The notes beneath the pieces are model-generated. The model saw only the letters and a list, made by a program, of their open reading frames with translations, searched no databases and was not told where the DNA came from. A DNA stretch of 64,000 bases from assembly GCA_963832875.1 (NCBI GenBank), contig CAWHWB010000001.1, positions 1 to 64,000 of the forward strand. Direction: 5' to 3'. Below are positions 55,311 to 64,000 of this stretch, in pieces. The translations under genes were made by a program, and so were the position numbers. Origin of the DNA: AP-15 sp963832875. Its GTDB lineage: Bacteria > Pseudomonadota > Alphaproteobacteria > ATCC43930 > CGMCC-115725. The stretch's first letter is position 1; each line of letters opens with the position of its first letter.

Positions 55311-55592
55311 ATGCTCGACAACACCCTCGCGGCCGTCTCGGCGCTCGTCGCGCACGGCCATCACCAGCCGGACAACCTCGCCGAGCTGATCTCTAAAGTC
55401 GGGCGTGTGCTCGTCAATGACCCCTCCAACCTGCAGGTCAAGCAGCTTGCGCTGATCGCGGTCCTCGAGGAGCTGATCAAGACCTTCCCGCACGACTTCC
55501 AGGCCAACAATCTGCTGGCAGTCGTCGAGGTGCTGCTGGTCGGCCCGCGCATCCTGCTGGCTGTGAGCGACCCTCCACGACTGGACGGCTGA
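55311..55592 (+). CDS. hypothetical protein of the element
   Basis: A 93-residue, probably helical protein (MLDNTLAAVSALVAHGHHQP, LAELISKVGRVLVND, LALIAVLEELIKTF). GGGGTAGG precedes the ATG. The stop overlaps the start of the following primase fragment (TGATG). No recognised family; its place suggests a replication or control function. Confidence 0.6.
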   Translation: MLDNTLAAVSALVAHGHHQPDNLAELISKVGRVLVNDPSNLQVKQLALIAVLEELIKTFPHDFQANNLLAVVEVLLVGPRILLAVSDPPRLDG

Positions 55593-55897
55593 TGGCAGAT
55601 TTCACGAATTTCAGGAAGTGGGCCGGCACCGACTTTGAGGCCTACATCCTGCCGATCATCCCCGCCGGCGCGCCGCTCAAGCCCGAGAGCAAGCTGACGC
55701 CCGACCACCTCGGCAAGATCCCCGGCAAATGGGTGGAGAGCGCACGCGCCTGGACGGGGTTTCCCGGCTGGCAATCACACCACACGACTGCTGGGCACCT
55801 CATGTACTGGGAAGGCTGGCAACTGGAGACCGGCACCGCGATCGCCAGCGGGATCATCCTGGGTGACTGGATCGCCGCTCGACATCGACAGCGATAA
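55592..55897 (+). pseudogene. primase (prim-pol) N-terminal fragment, frameshifted
   Basis: A 101-residue frame with AYILPIIPAGAPLKPESKLT, GKIPGKWVESARAWTGFPGW and LETGTAIASGIILGDWIA, the start of a bifunctional primase/polymerase domain. After GDWIA the homologous reading continues in other frames: LDIDSDNKKVADEIE (from 55878), NRFTLEIGASPVVRQRYGSS (from 55922) and then IYARDQHTAPIRKH in the frame of the long gene that follows. Three indels therefore separate this piece from the rest of the primase. Confidence 0.65.
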
Positions 55898-55917
55898 CAA
55901 AAAGGTCGCCGACGAGA

Positions 55918-58254
55918 TTGAAATCGGTTCACCCTAGAGATCGGCGCCAGCCCGGTGGTGCGTCAGCGGTACGGCAGCTCGCGGCGGGTGCTATTTATGC
56001 GCGCGACCAGCACACCGCGCCGATCCGCAAGCACCGCCTCTCGTTCAAGACGGAGGACGGGCAGCAGCATATCGTCGAGGTGCTCGCCAGCGGCCAGCAG
56101 GTGATCATCGAGGGTCCGCATGCCAAGGGCTCGATGCACTACTGGCGCAGCGGCGATCTGATCGACAACACCGAATGGCTCAGGACCACCCAGGTCAACG
56201 GCCTGCAGATCTCGGCGACGATGCTCGCTTTGGAGGCATGGGTTGATCAGACCCCTGGGATGGAGAAGGTCAAACTGAGCGCTCCGACGAGCAGCGACAG
56301 CGCCTCTGCCACGAAGATCACCGACTTGATGAGCCCGAACGTCGCCAAGGATCGTGACGTGCTCGCCAGCTGCATGCGCGCGATCGACCTCGACGACGAG
56401 CGCATCGACTATGACACCTTCATCAGCCTGCTGCGCGCGCTGTGCGCCGCCGTCAACGGCGACATGGTGTTCTTCACCGAGCAGGTGTGGCCGTGGGTAT
56501 GCACGCAGAAGATCGCCCGCGGCAACGGCCCGCGCAGCGAGGATCAGGGCATCGAGTGGCTGGAGACGCGCTGGCGCAGCTTCACCGACAGCCAGCTCGG
56601 CGCCGAATTCATCTACGGCTGGGCAGCAACTTTCAACTGTATGGATGGCATAAATGCAATCAACGCCGCAAACACCGAAACTTGTTTCGGACGCCCTGGT
56701 GAAGGATTACCGGGACTTTCAACGGATGCTGATGCAGCTCCCAGCTCCGACGGGGGAATTGCTGCGCAAGATGGCGGGGGCGCTGATGGGGCGGGCCTGG
56801 TCGGAGGGCCGACAGTCGGGCTGGCAGTTGGGCCAGGAGCTGGGGGCCCGCTCCCGTTCAATGACACCCACAACGCCACCGCCACGGAGTTTGAAGAGGC
56901 CAACGTAGACCGCTGGAGACACGACGTCGACAGCCGCGATTGGTACCGCTTCGACCTTGGCAAGTGGGTGGCCGACCCACGCGTTATAGCCGACATCCGC
57001 ACGCTGATGTTCGTCAAGTCGAAACAGGTGCTGGCGTCGGTGAATGGGCCACAGGGCGCCGCGCGCAGCCGAGCACTAGAGAGCGCGGGCAACATGGCAT
57101 CGGTAAAGCGCATCCTCGAAGGCAGCTCCGCGCTCACGGTTCAGCACGATGACTGGGACAAAGACGCCCACCTACTCAACACGCCAGATTTCATCATCAA
57201 TCTGCGCACCGGCGAGATCGAAGCGCACAACCCGAACTACCTGATGCGCGGCATGACCGCGGTGGCGCCTGACATGCTCGATTACGGCAACTGGGAAAAG
57301 CTCTGCCCGCGCTGGATGGAGTTCTTGCGCAGGGTCGCGTTCGGCCGGCCGCACGTCATCCCGCTGCTGCAGCGCTGGTTCGGGTATTGCCTGACCGGCG
57401 ATCTGCGCCACCAGCACCTGCTGTTCATCCAAGGCCTGCCAGGCACCGGCAAATCGCAGCTCGTGACTGTCCTGCTGCTGATCATAGCGTCGTACGCTGT
57501 GCCGCTACGGCAGTCGTGGATCTTGAAGGGGCAGGACAAGCGCTTCGACATGGTGCAGACGATCGGCAAGCGCATGGGCTTCATCGACGAGACGCAGAAG
57601 GGCGCGACCTGGGATGAGACGCGCGGCAGTGAACAGGCCACTGCGGAGCTCCTCGCAGCGGAGTTCAAGGGCGGCGCCACGGTCAAATTCAAGAACACGA
57701 TGAAGCTGATCATCGCCGGCAACCACCACCCGCATTTCGTCTCTGCAGAAGCCGGCGGCCTGATGCGACGCATGCTGCTGCTCGAGATGATCAATCCGCC
57801 GTTCTGCGGGACGCAGGAGGATGTGTCGAACTTCGCGCAGTTCCTGGTCCAAGAGGAAGGCCCAGGCATCCTGGCGTGGTGCATCGACGGCGCGCGGCTC
57901 GACTATCAGGATGAGCACCAGCACATCTTCAAGGAGCTGGCACAGCCGCTGTTGGACGCGTCGAAGGACTACGCGCGCGAGAGCAACCCGATCCACGACT
58001 GGGTCGAAGCGGAGATGCAGCTCGGCCCGGAGCTCGACATTGACCTGCTGGACGCGTTCACGCGCTTCCACGACTACGTTCGCCGGGAGGGTGGAATCAT
58101 GCGTGACACGCGTCGCGGCTTCAAAGAGGCGCTGAAAGCGGCCTATCCCGGGTTGAGGTTTGCCCTGCGCACAACACGCAAAAACCAGGGGAAAGCCTAC
58201 ATCGCCGGGATAGGGTTTAACCAAGTTGACTTCGGCGAGGCGGCGGCGGGATAG
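55918..58254 (+). CDS. phage/plasmid primase with D5-like helicase domain
   Basis: A 778-codon open frame. From about 55995 it encodes the end of a prim-pol domain, and from about 56885 a D5_N/SF3-type helicase region: RTGEIEAHNPNYLMRGMTAV, VIPLLQRWFGYCLTGD, Walker A FIQGLPGTGKSQLVTV, RMGFIDETQKGATWDE, and the sensor FKNTMKLIIAGNHHPHF. It should unwind and prime DNA at the element's origin. The first 25 codons and about 56640-56880 look non-coding in this frame: frame +2 has the better GC3 there (see 56654). TTG at 55918 is only the formal start. Confidence 0.8.
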   Translation: MKSVHPRDRRQPGGASAVRQLAAGAIYARDQHTAPIRKHRLSFKTEDGQQHIVEVLASGQQVIIEGPHAKGSMHYWRSGDLIDNTEWLRTTQVNGLQISATMLALEAWVDQTPGMEKVKLSAPTSSDSASATKITDLMSPNVAKDRDVLASCMRAIDLDDERIDYDTFISLLRALCAAVNGDMVFFTEQVWPWVCTQKIARGNGPRSEDQGIEWLETRWRSFTDSQLGAEFIYGWAATFNCMDGINAINAANTETCFGRPGEGLPGLSTDADAAPSSDGGIAAQDGGGADGAGLVGGPTVGLAVGPGAGGPLPFNDTHNATATEFEEANVDRWRHDVDSRDWYRFDLGKWVADPRVIADIRTLMFVKSKQVLASVNGPQGAARSRALESAGNMASVKRILEGSSALTVQHDDWDKDAHLLNTPDFIINLRTGEIEAHNPNYLMRGMTAVAPDMLDYGNWEKLCPRWMEFLRRVAFGRPHVIPLLQRWFGYCLTGDLRHQHLLFIQGLPGTGKSQLVTVLLLIIASYAVPLRQSWILKGQDKRFDMVQTIGKRMGFIDETQKGATWDETRGSEQATAELLAAEFKGGATVKFKNTMKLIIAGNHHPHFVSAEAGGLMRRMLLLEMINPPFCGTQEDVSNFAQFLVQEEGPGILAWCIDGARLDYQDEHQHIFKELAQPLLDASKDYARESNPIHDWVEAEMQLGPELDIDLLDAFTRFHDYVRREGGIMRDTRRGFKEALKAAYPGLRFALRTTRKNQGKAYIAGIGFNQVDFGEAAAG
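56654..56908 (+). CDS. small overlapping open frame inside the primase/helicase gene
   Basis: An 84-residue frame: MQSTPQTPKLVSDALVKDYR, DFQRMLMQLPAPTGELLRKM, GRAWSEGRQSGWQLGQELG. Third-codon positions are much GC-richer here than in the overlapping long frame, whose translation over this stretch is a Gly/Ala-rich string. A stop in the same frame (56651-56653) directly precedes the ATG. It may be a separate gene or the true N-terminus of the helicase before an indel near 56885. Confidence 0.5.
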   Translation: MQSTPQTPKLVSDALVKDYRDFQRMLMQLPAPTGELLRKMAGALMGRAWSEGRQSGWQLGQELGARSRSMTPTTPPPRSLKRPT

Positions 58255-58290
58255 CGGTGGTTAAAGCCTGTTAATGGCGGGCCGTGACGG

Positions 58291-58536
58291 TGTGAGGTTT
58301 TAGGGCCTGGTGTGAGGATGATGTGAGGCAAATTTATCAAAACCTCACATCGTCAACACTTTGATTTTACTGAGTGAAATGTCCATGTGTGAGGAGTGTG
58401 AGGAAACTTTCTATATCCTCACATATACGCAAGGGAATTAACGGTTATATTAATGAAGATAAACGTAAAGATTAACAGAGGGCGTAGAAAAAACGAGAAG
58501 AGAGAAAAATGGCCTAGTTTCCTCACATTCCTCACA
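58291..58536. repeat. TGTGAGG iteron array, candidate replication origin
   Basis: TGTGAGG occurs at 58291, 58311, 58322, 58388 and 58397 and its complement CCTCACA at 58343, 58417, 58521 and 58530: nine copies in 246 bases. The interval 58424-58510 is AT-rich (TTAATGAAGATAAACGTAAA). The array fills the gap between the helicase gene and the next gene, which contains no other gene. Iterons plus an AT-rich tract beside a D5 helicase are the usual layout of a satellite or plasmid origin. An operator cluster is the alternative. Confidence 0.65.
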
Positions 58537-58558
58537 CCTGTAACCGGAGAGCAGAAAA

Positions 58559-59425
58559 ATGAAGGCAGCACAACCGAAGACCGACGCTTTTGCGAAAGCG
58601 CGAGCCGCCAAGGCTGCGAAAGCGACCCTGACCGGCGATGGTGGACCGCCGCTGTCGACCGAGCAGATGGATCAGCGCGAGAAGGCGTTCGTGATCTACC
58701 GCGATCTCGGCAAGACGCGCACGCTGCATCGCCTCGCCACTGTGCTCAAGCAAGAGCATCCCGATATCGCGGTGACGCGCGTCACTCTCGAGCGCTGGTC
58801 AAAGCGACACGGTTGGGTCAATCGCATCGTAGCGTTTGAGCAAGGCATTGCGATCGGTCAGGCGCCACTGCCGATGCCGGTGAAAATCGAGGTCGACAAG
58901 GCGTTCAACCAGATCGACGCGCTGATGGCCGCTGCGCAGATGGCGCTGACCAAAGCGATGAAAGCGAACCCGACTGTGACACGACCTGGTGACGTGAAGA
59001 TCCTGGTCGACGCTGCAGCGAACGCGATGAAGCTGGTCGAACAGCTGCAGTCGCAGCAAGCCGGCAAAGGCGTTAAGGAAGAAGTCGCCGCTGAGATTGG
59101 CAAGACGCTGGATCTGATCGAGGTTGCTCGTCGTAAAGACACCGAGTTCATCGTACGAGCTGCTGCAAAAGCTGCTGCTGACGCTAGCGGGCAACCGATC
59201 GAGCCGATTTTCCAAGCGGCAGCGCTGGCTGCGGGTTTACGGATCGACAGCGCTGCACCGGCACAAGTCGTTGCTGTCGAGTTGTTGCAAGTCGATCACG
59301 ACGAGTCGACTGATAGCGGCGAAGCGATTCCGGTTATGGTCGATCGTGTCAGCTCACACGTCGTGGAGACTGTTGCGCGCTTCGCCGACGTGCTGGCTCA
59401 ATTCGGTGTTGGAGACAAGCGATGA
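58559..59425 (+). CDS. HTH protein, possibly terminase-small-subunit-like
   Basis: A 288-residue protein. A Lys/Ala-rich N-terminus precedes an HTH: KAFVIYRDLGKTRTLHRLAT, DIAVTRVTLERWSKRHGWVN, similar to the DNA-binding part of phage packaging (small terminase) proteins. The long C-terminal part is helical. No large terminase gene follows, as in satellites that redirect a helper phage. Packaging role is inferred from layout only. The stop overlaps the next start (ATGA). GGAGAG precedes the ATG. Confidence 0.6.
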   Translation: MKAAQPKTDAFAKARAAKAAKATLTGDGGPPLSTEQMDQREKAFVIYRDLGKTRTLHRLATVLKQEHPDIAVTRVTLERWSKRHGWVNRIVAFEQGIAIGQAPLPMPVKIEVDKAFNQIDALMAAAQMALTKAMKANPTVTRPGDVKILVDAAANAMKLVEQLQSQQAGKGVKEEVAAEIGKTLDLIEVARRKDTEFIVRAAAKAAADASGQPIEPIFQAAALAAGLRIDSAAPAQVVAVELLQVDHDESTDSGEAIPVMVDRVSSHVVETVARFADVLAQFGVGDKR

Positions 59426-59784
59426 AGGTCTGGATCACGAAGTACGCGTTGACACAAGGGATCTTATACCGCGACGCCAAACGCACCAGCGCCAAAAGCG
59501 ATAGGATCTGTGTGACGTCCCCGGCGCGCGTCATGGCGGGCGTCCGCTGGTATGTGTTTAAGCCGGACTGGCACGAGAGCTTCGACGACGCGATGGCGCA
59601 GGTCAACGTCATGGTCGAGCGCAAGCTGAAGTCGTTGTGGAAGGCGATCGACCGGATCGAGGCGCTGGTGTTCGTCGATCCGGCGTGGAGCGAAGCACGC
59701 AAGCAGGCGTTGCGCGAAGCACGCGAGCAGGCTGGTTCTGGTGATGGTCGCGCGGACTTGAGCGGCTACGCTCCTGGCGAGTAG
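59422..59784 (+). CDS. hypothetical phage-type protein
   Basis: A 120-residue protein: MKVWITKYALTQGILYRDAK, VRWYVFKPDWHESFDDAMAQ, then a charged helical tail (EARKQALREAREQ). Overlaps the preceding gene by four bases. Small proteins with a similar start are common in alphaproteobacterial prophages; role unknown. It is the last clear gene of the element. Confidence 0.6.
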   Translation: MKVWITKYALTQGILYRDAKRTSAKSDRICVTSPARVMAGVRWYVFKPDWHESFDDAMAQVNVMVERKLKSLWKAIDRIEALVFVDPAWSEARKQALREAREQAGSGDGRADLSGYAPGE

Positions 59785-61173
59785 TTTCTGATGGTCGACG
59801 AGCAGTCGTCACTGTCGATGGCTCGCAGCAGCAGGAGGCAAACATGCGCTCGAACAGCACGATCTGATCAATGGTGCAGCGAGCTGACCTAAACCAGACG
59901 GGGGAGTTCAGCTCGCTGCCGGGCTTAGCTCGAATTGTTAATGGTTCGAGCCAGGGAAAGTGTTGTAATTCTGCTACACAAAGCACAATGGTTCGGGGTC
60001 GAGCCGGATAAGCCAGCGTAATCAACGCGCTGCCGGTTCGTAGTGCAGAACCGGCAATGGTGAAGCAGGTCGCGAGAGCCGCAGAAACCGGTGGAAAATG
60101 CTTGATGGTGAGCCGACCCTCCCCCGCTGCCTTCTCCGCGGTTTGGCTGGTGAAAACAGGACTGCACGAGCGCTGCAGAACTAGTGCAGTTTGTGCACCC
60201 CCGCAGTGCTACGTAAAGCTGCTTCAGGTTGGGTTGGCGGGTCTTGCCTGTTGTCTGCCTGTCGGGGTCGCGCTTGGCGTTCTCGAAAGCATGTCGGGCA
60301 TGAGCGCCGCCAGCGAGCAGCTGATGCGCTGGCGGCTGCTTTCGACCGAGCAAACCTCGGGGCAACAAGGCCTGCGACTGACAATGGTTGCCCATCGGCC
60401 CGTTCGGGTAGCAGGCGGGTAACGAACCGTCGGGCCCGAGGAATTTTTCCCCCTTATGGTCATTCGGCCGCCGACAGCGCATGGCTCTGACTGTCGGCCA
60501 AATTTCCGCCGGCTGTGCTCGCATGGCAATGACAACGAGGATGCCGCCCAGGATGATCAAGACGCACGTCCGAGCACTCGGCTGCCAACCGAAACGAGGA
60601 GTTGGAACCCAGACCCGCGGTGCAAAAAACCCGTATGGTGAGGGCCGACCCCTCCGCCTTTACTTCTCTGGCTTCGGCCACCCGAAAACAGCGGGTCCCC
60701 GTGATTGCGAGGCCAGCCTGATAACCTGCAGTCCCAAGCGGCGCAGATCGCCGTCGTCGCTGCGCTTGTGCTGGTGGCCCGCCTCACTGTCCCGCAGCGG
60801 ACCACCGCGCCTCCCTTGTCGTCCAGGGTCCTTTCGCGACACTGCCGACTGAAGGCGCAGGCGCGCCGAGACAATGAGGGCTCCTGCTCGGCGCTAGCGC
60901 AGCCATGCGGGCCTCTGCGTCGCCCGCCACTATCGGCAACCGAACCGCCAGCAACTCGTCGTTGTGTTAACTGTCACTGCTTTGGTTGTTTGGAGCCCGC
61001 TGCGTTCGTGTTCTCCCAGCCCTCTGCCGAGCTGCCAATTGGGCCCCAGGGATCAGCATCTAGCTATAGTTCACTGATGTTCTCGTATATCTTGCGTTTC
61101 ACCACCATCTGGAGTATGTTGGCTTCGAAAACCCGGCCGCCGGCTGGCACCCCCAAACGCAAAGGTCAAAACA
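59785..61173. other. gene-poor region with serine-recombinase 3'-end remnants
   Basis: No intact gene is visible in 1.4 kb. Two segments, about 60058-60130 (MVKQVARAAETGGKC) and about 60500-60700 (MIKTHVRALGCQPKRGVG, GAKNPYGEGRPLRLYFSGFG), resemble the end of the recombinase at 63310-63624 and its downstream flank. They probably are degenerate copies of that gene end. Confidence 0.5.
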
Positions 61174-61590
61174 ATGTCGGGCAAGCATGCTTTTGCCGAC
61201 GAGGTCGGCGCCCTTCTCTTCCAAATTGCCGAACCGCGCATCAATGCGCTGCTGGCCGCACACGGCGCTACAGATCCCAGTGAACTCCCCCGCGGGCTCG
61301 TCGGCGAGATCCTACGGCAAGCAGTTATCGAGACAGCCGCCACCAATTTTCCGACAGCAAATCTTACGGCTCTGGATCACGGTTGTCGTTCTTTTGTCCA
61401 TTCGGCGTTCGTGCCCGCGTGGGACCGGGTCAGGTCGCTGACCGCGACGGGTGGTGATCCGTTTTCAATGGCCAGCGGCGTCGATGCCGCGGTCCTGCTT
61501 GCCGGGTTTGGCCTCCCGGTCGCCCCGTTTGACGGGAACGGGAAGGCCGCGGCTCGATGCTGGTTCGATAGCGATTTACAGAGCAGATGA
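61174..61590 (+). CDS. hypothetical protein
   Basis: A 138-residue frame (MSGKHAFADEVGALLFQIAE, PRGLVGEILRQAVIETAATN, VHSAFVPAWDRVRSLTATGG). Codon use resembles neighbouring genes and composition is protein-like, but no family is recognised and no clear ribosome site precedes it. The C-terminal part from about residue 95 may be read-through. Confidence 0.4.
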   Translation: MSGKHAFADEVGALLFQIAEPRINALLAAHGATDPSELPRGLVGEILRQAVIETAATNFPTANLTALDHGCRSFVHSAFVPAWDRVRSLTATGGDPFSMASGVDAAVLLAGFGLPVAPFDGNGKAAARCWFDSDLQSR

Positions 61591-61772
61591 GGGCCAATCT
61601 CAGCGATAGGAACCCCAAATTCGGCATTGCTGCGCCCGTTCTTGCCGATGGGACTGGAAATCGACATCGTGATGTTGGTGAGCGCGGCCATCCGCGGATA
61701 TCGGTAGATCCGGCACGCTACCGGGCATTGCGCTATTCCTGGCCATCGTGCCGTCCCCAAGACGAGGATGTC

Positions 61773-63116
61773 ATGCCCCTTGCCGCTGTCGCACCGAAGC
61801 CGACCGTATTGAGCCTGGCCGAGGATCTGGCGGCCGGCCGCATCACCAGCCGGGCGCTGATCGAGGCGGCGCTGGCGGGGATCGCCGACACCGCAGGCGA
61901 GGGGGCGCGCACCTTTGTCAAGGTCTACAGTGACACCGCGCGCGCCGCCGCCGATGCCCAAGACCGCTTGCGCGCTGCCGGCTATGTCGCCTCGCCGCTC
62001 GCCGGATTGCCGGTGTCGATCAAGGATCTGTTCGACGTCGCGGGCGAGCGCACCTTGGCCGGCTCGAAAGCGCTCGACGACATGCCGCCGGCGCAACACG
62101 ACTCCCCGGTCGTCGCTCGCCTGCGCGCCGCCGGCGCCGTCCTGATCGGCCGTACCAACATGACCGAGTTCGCCTTTTCTGGCGTCGGCATCAACCCGCA
62201 TTACGGCACGCCGGGCAATCCTCATGACCGCCGATGCATCCCCGGCGGCTCCTCGTCGGGTGCGGCCGTCTCGGTCGTCGATGGCGGTGCGGTCGTGGCG
62301 ATCGGCACCGACACCGGCGGCTCGGTGCGCATCCCGGCGGGGCTGTGCGGCATCGTCGGCCTGAAGCCGACGCAGAAGCGGGTTTCGCGCGCTGGCGCGA
62401 CGCCGCTCTCCACGACCCTCAACTCGATCGGACCCCTGGCCAACAGCGTTGCCTGCTGCGCTATCGCCGACGCGGTGATGGCGGGCGAGGATCCGGTCGC
62501 ACCGCCGCCGGTCCCGGTCGAGGCATTGCGCCTCGGTGTGCCGCAGAGTTTCGTCCTCGAAGACCTCACACCGGAGGTGGCGACGGCGTTTGCAGACGCT
62601 TGCGCGAGATTGTCGTGCTCCGGGGCGCGGATCCTCGATCTGCCTCTGACCGAGCTTGGCGAGTACCGGACGATCAACGCCAAGGGCGGCTTCGCCCCGA
62701 TCGACGCCTATGCCTGGCACAGGCCGCTGCTGTCTCGGCGCGGTGAAGACTACGATCCCAGAGTACGGACGCGCATCGAGCGCAGTGGCGGTATGACCGC
62801 GGTCGAGTACATCGAGCTTTACGCCGCGCGCGCCGATTTGATCGCACGGGTCGCGGCCGGCACCGCCAATTTCGACGCCTTGCTGATGCCCACCGTGGCG
62901 ATCACCGCGCCGCCGATCGCCGCCTTCGCCCGGGACGAGGATTACTTTCGGCTCAACGCCCTGATCCTGCGCAACCCCTCGGTCGTCAATTTCCTCGACC
63001 GCTGTGCGATTACATTGCCGATCCAGCAGGCGGGCGCGGCACCGGTTGGGTTGATGGTGGTAGGTCGACACGGCGGGGACCGGGACCTCCTCGCCGTAGC
63101 GGACGGCATCGAGTGA
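61773..63116 (+). CDS. amidase signature family enzyme
   Basis: A 447-residue amidase. Catalytic Lys in GLPVSIKDLFDVAGE, Ser loop in IPGGSSSGAAVSVVDGG, nucleophile region AIGTDTGGSVRIPAGLCGIV. The GIVGLKPTQKRVSRAG block and YIELYAARADLIARV are usual for the group that includes GatA-like and aryl-amide hydrolases. ATG 61773 follows GACGAGGA; the long upstream part of the open frame is non-coding. It stands alone between recombinase remnants. Confidence 0.9.
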   Translation: MPLAAVAPKPTVLSLAEDLAAGRITSRALIEAALAGIADTAGEGARTFVKVYSDTARAAADAQDRLRAAGYVASPLAGLPVSIKDLFDVAGERTLAGSKALDDMPPAQHDSPVVARLRAAGAVLIGRTNMTEFAFSGVGINPHYGTPGNPHDRRCIPGGSSSGAAVSVVDGGAVVAIGTDTGGSVRIPAGLCGIVGLKPTQKRVSRAGATPLSTTLNSIGPLANSVACCAIADAVMAGEDPVAPPPVPVEALRLGVPQSFVLEDLTPEVATAFADACARLSCSGARILDLPLTELGEYRTINAKGGFAPIDAYAWHRPLLSRRGEDYDPRVRTRIERSGGMTAVEYIELYAARADLIARVAAGTANFDALLMPTVAITAPPIAAFARDEDYFRLNALILRNPSVVNFLDRCAITLPIQQAGAAPVGLMVVGRHGGDRDLLAVADGIE

Positions 63117-63309
63117 GCGATAGCCGCTGCGGGGTAATGGCTTGGAGATGATCAGGGATCCGCCTCGCGGACCCGCGCAACAGCGGCTCGAGCCGCCGGG
63201 CCCACTGGTCGAGCCGCCGCAGCGCGTCCCGAAAGCCAAAGGTTGCCGGCGGGCCAGGCTGAGGCAGCCGATCATTCCCTTCTGAACGATAACCCAGTGG
63301 CCGTGGTCG

Positions 63310-63624
63310 GTGACGAGCGGCGTTGTCGAACTTGGCGACCAGATGGCTGGCTGTCGCGAGCGCGAGAAGATCAGCCAGCGGACCAACGCCGGCCTCGAAC
63401 GGGCGCGTGCGATGGGCAAGGTGCTCGGGCGGCCGAAATTCGGCGATGGTGACCCGGAGAAACTGCGCGCAGCGCTCGACGGCGGCAACAGCTGGCACTC
63501 GGTGAGCATCGCGACGCGGATCCCGTACAGCACGGTCAAGAAGCACGCGCGGGCACTCGGCTACAAGCCGCCGGGACGCGTGCTGAGCACGGCAGCGAAA
63601 AACCCGCATGGTGGAGATGGCTGA
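63310..63624 (+). pseudogene. serine recombinase (resolvase family), C-terminal fragment
   Basis: About 100 residues: REREKISQRTNAGLERARAM, GKVLGRPKFGDGDPEKLRAA and an HTH WHSVSIATRIPYSTVKKHAR. This is the E-helix and DNA-binding end of small serine recombinases (resolvase/invertase). The catalytic domain with the active Ser is missing upstream, where 63117-63309 shows only traces. The downstream flank resembles two segments at 60.1-60.7 kb. Confidence 0.65.
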
Positions 63625-64000
63625 CCCCTCCGCCTTTACGTCTCCGGCGATTGCCGTTTGAAAACCGGGAGTCCCCTCGATTGCGAGAGCTACCGCGTCG
63701 TCTCGAGCCTGAAGGGTCCCATCCAACCCCCGCGAATGTCTCCCGGTGAAGGAACCGCACTCCTCGTCCGTGGCCGGCAACGAGAGCTGGCGCTTCAAAA
63801 ACCGCACCTGACCTCGCGGATACCAAGCCCCGCGGATCGCCCCGGGGACCCACGGCGCCTCCCCACGCGCTCCGCTGCGTCGCTCGTAAGGGCACTACGC
63901 GACTCGCGCGGGTCCCCTCTGTGGACTCCGGGGATGACGCTTCCTCAACCGCCGGTGCGGGTCCCGATTGGGCGCTGATCACGGGTCCCGCTTCCGCGCT
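63625..64000. other. no gene seen to the window end
   Basis: 376 bases with short open frames of no recognisable product. The first 80 bases continue the repeat shared with 60.6-60.7 kb. Confidence 0.4.

Noticed and set aside
58291..58536. CRISPR-like array
   Set aside because: Units are only seven bases, in both orientations and at irregular distances, which fits iterons rather than CRISPR.

Overview
The window is a GC-rich chromosomal stretch from an alphaproteobacterium. Supporting features are a Shemin-type 5-aminolevulinate synthase, a CIRCE-controlled groES-groEL operon with a GTG-started groES, a phasin, alphaproteobacterial glutathione synthase and PolA, and many CoA-transferase, amidase and luciferase-like catabolic genes. 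A Hyphomicrobiales- or Reyranella-like soil or water organism would fit, but no rRNA is present and the genus is not determined.

Layout. 1-4.7 kb: a run of recognisable genes broken by single-base indels (arylsulfatase, DUF1622 protein, methyltransferase, SDR dehydrogenase, GH63-like glucosidase). The last is cut exactly at a 62-bp inverted repeat that also bounds a phage terminase fragment. 6.2-16.1 kb: ordinary metabolism (amidase, hemA, HAD dehalogenase, CaiB-type CoA-transferase, SMP-30 lactonase, D-aminoacylase, alpha/beta hydrolase). 16.2-25.4 kb: the most interesting locus, a sigma-54-controlled extracellular-matrix cluster. It holds a choice-of-anchor A / PEP-CTERM surface protein, a receiver-less sigma-54 activator, a long Asn/Thr-rich repeat protein, three small exported proteins, a C39-family peptidase and a FapF-like outer-membrane barrel with a coiled coil. 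Three -24/-12 promoters and two sets of paired GTCTCA sites at matching distance tie it together. The gene content resembles the Fap functional-amyloid system of Pseudomonas, but the sequences, order and regulation differ.

25.8-36.9 kb: a catabolic region with four luciferase-like monooxygenases in two paralogous pairs, plus a LysR regulator, MFS transporter, amidohydrolase, glyoxalase-fold protein, cupin and dienelactone hydrolase. It is interrupted by tRNA-Ser, a decayed integrase and tRNA-Gly. 37-52.9 kb: housekeeping genes (polA, groESL, gshB, D,D-carboxypeptidase, phasin) with scattered catabolic genes and an IS110 remnant.

53.0-59.8 kb: a compact integrative element beside the 3' half of a tRNA-Arg(CCT) gene. 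It encodes a tyrosine integrase, an AlpA-like regulator, small proteins, a primase/D5 helicase, an AT-rich iteron array that looks like a replication origin, and a DNA-packaging-like HTH protein. No capsid or tail genes are seen, so a phage satellite (PICI-like) is the best inference. 60-64 kb: recombinase remnants around an intact amidase gene.

Single-base indels disrupt several otherwise well-preserved genes. Whether these are true pseudogenes or residual assembly errors cannot be decided from the sequence alone.
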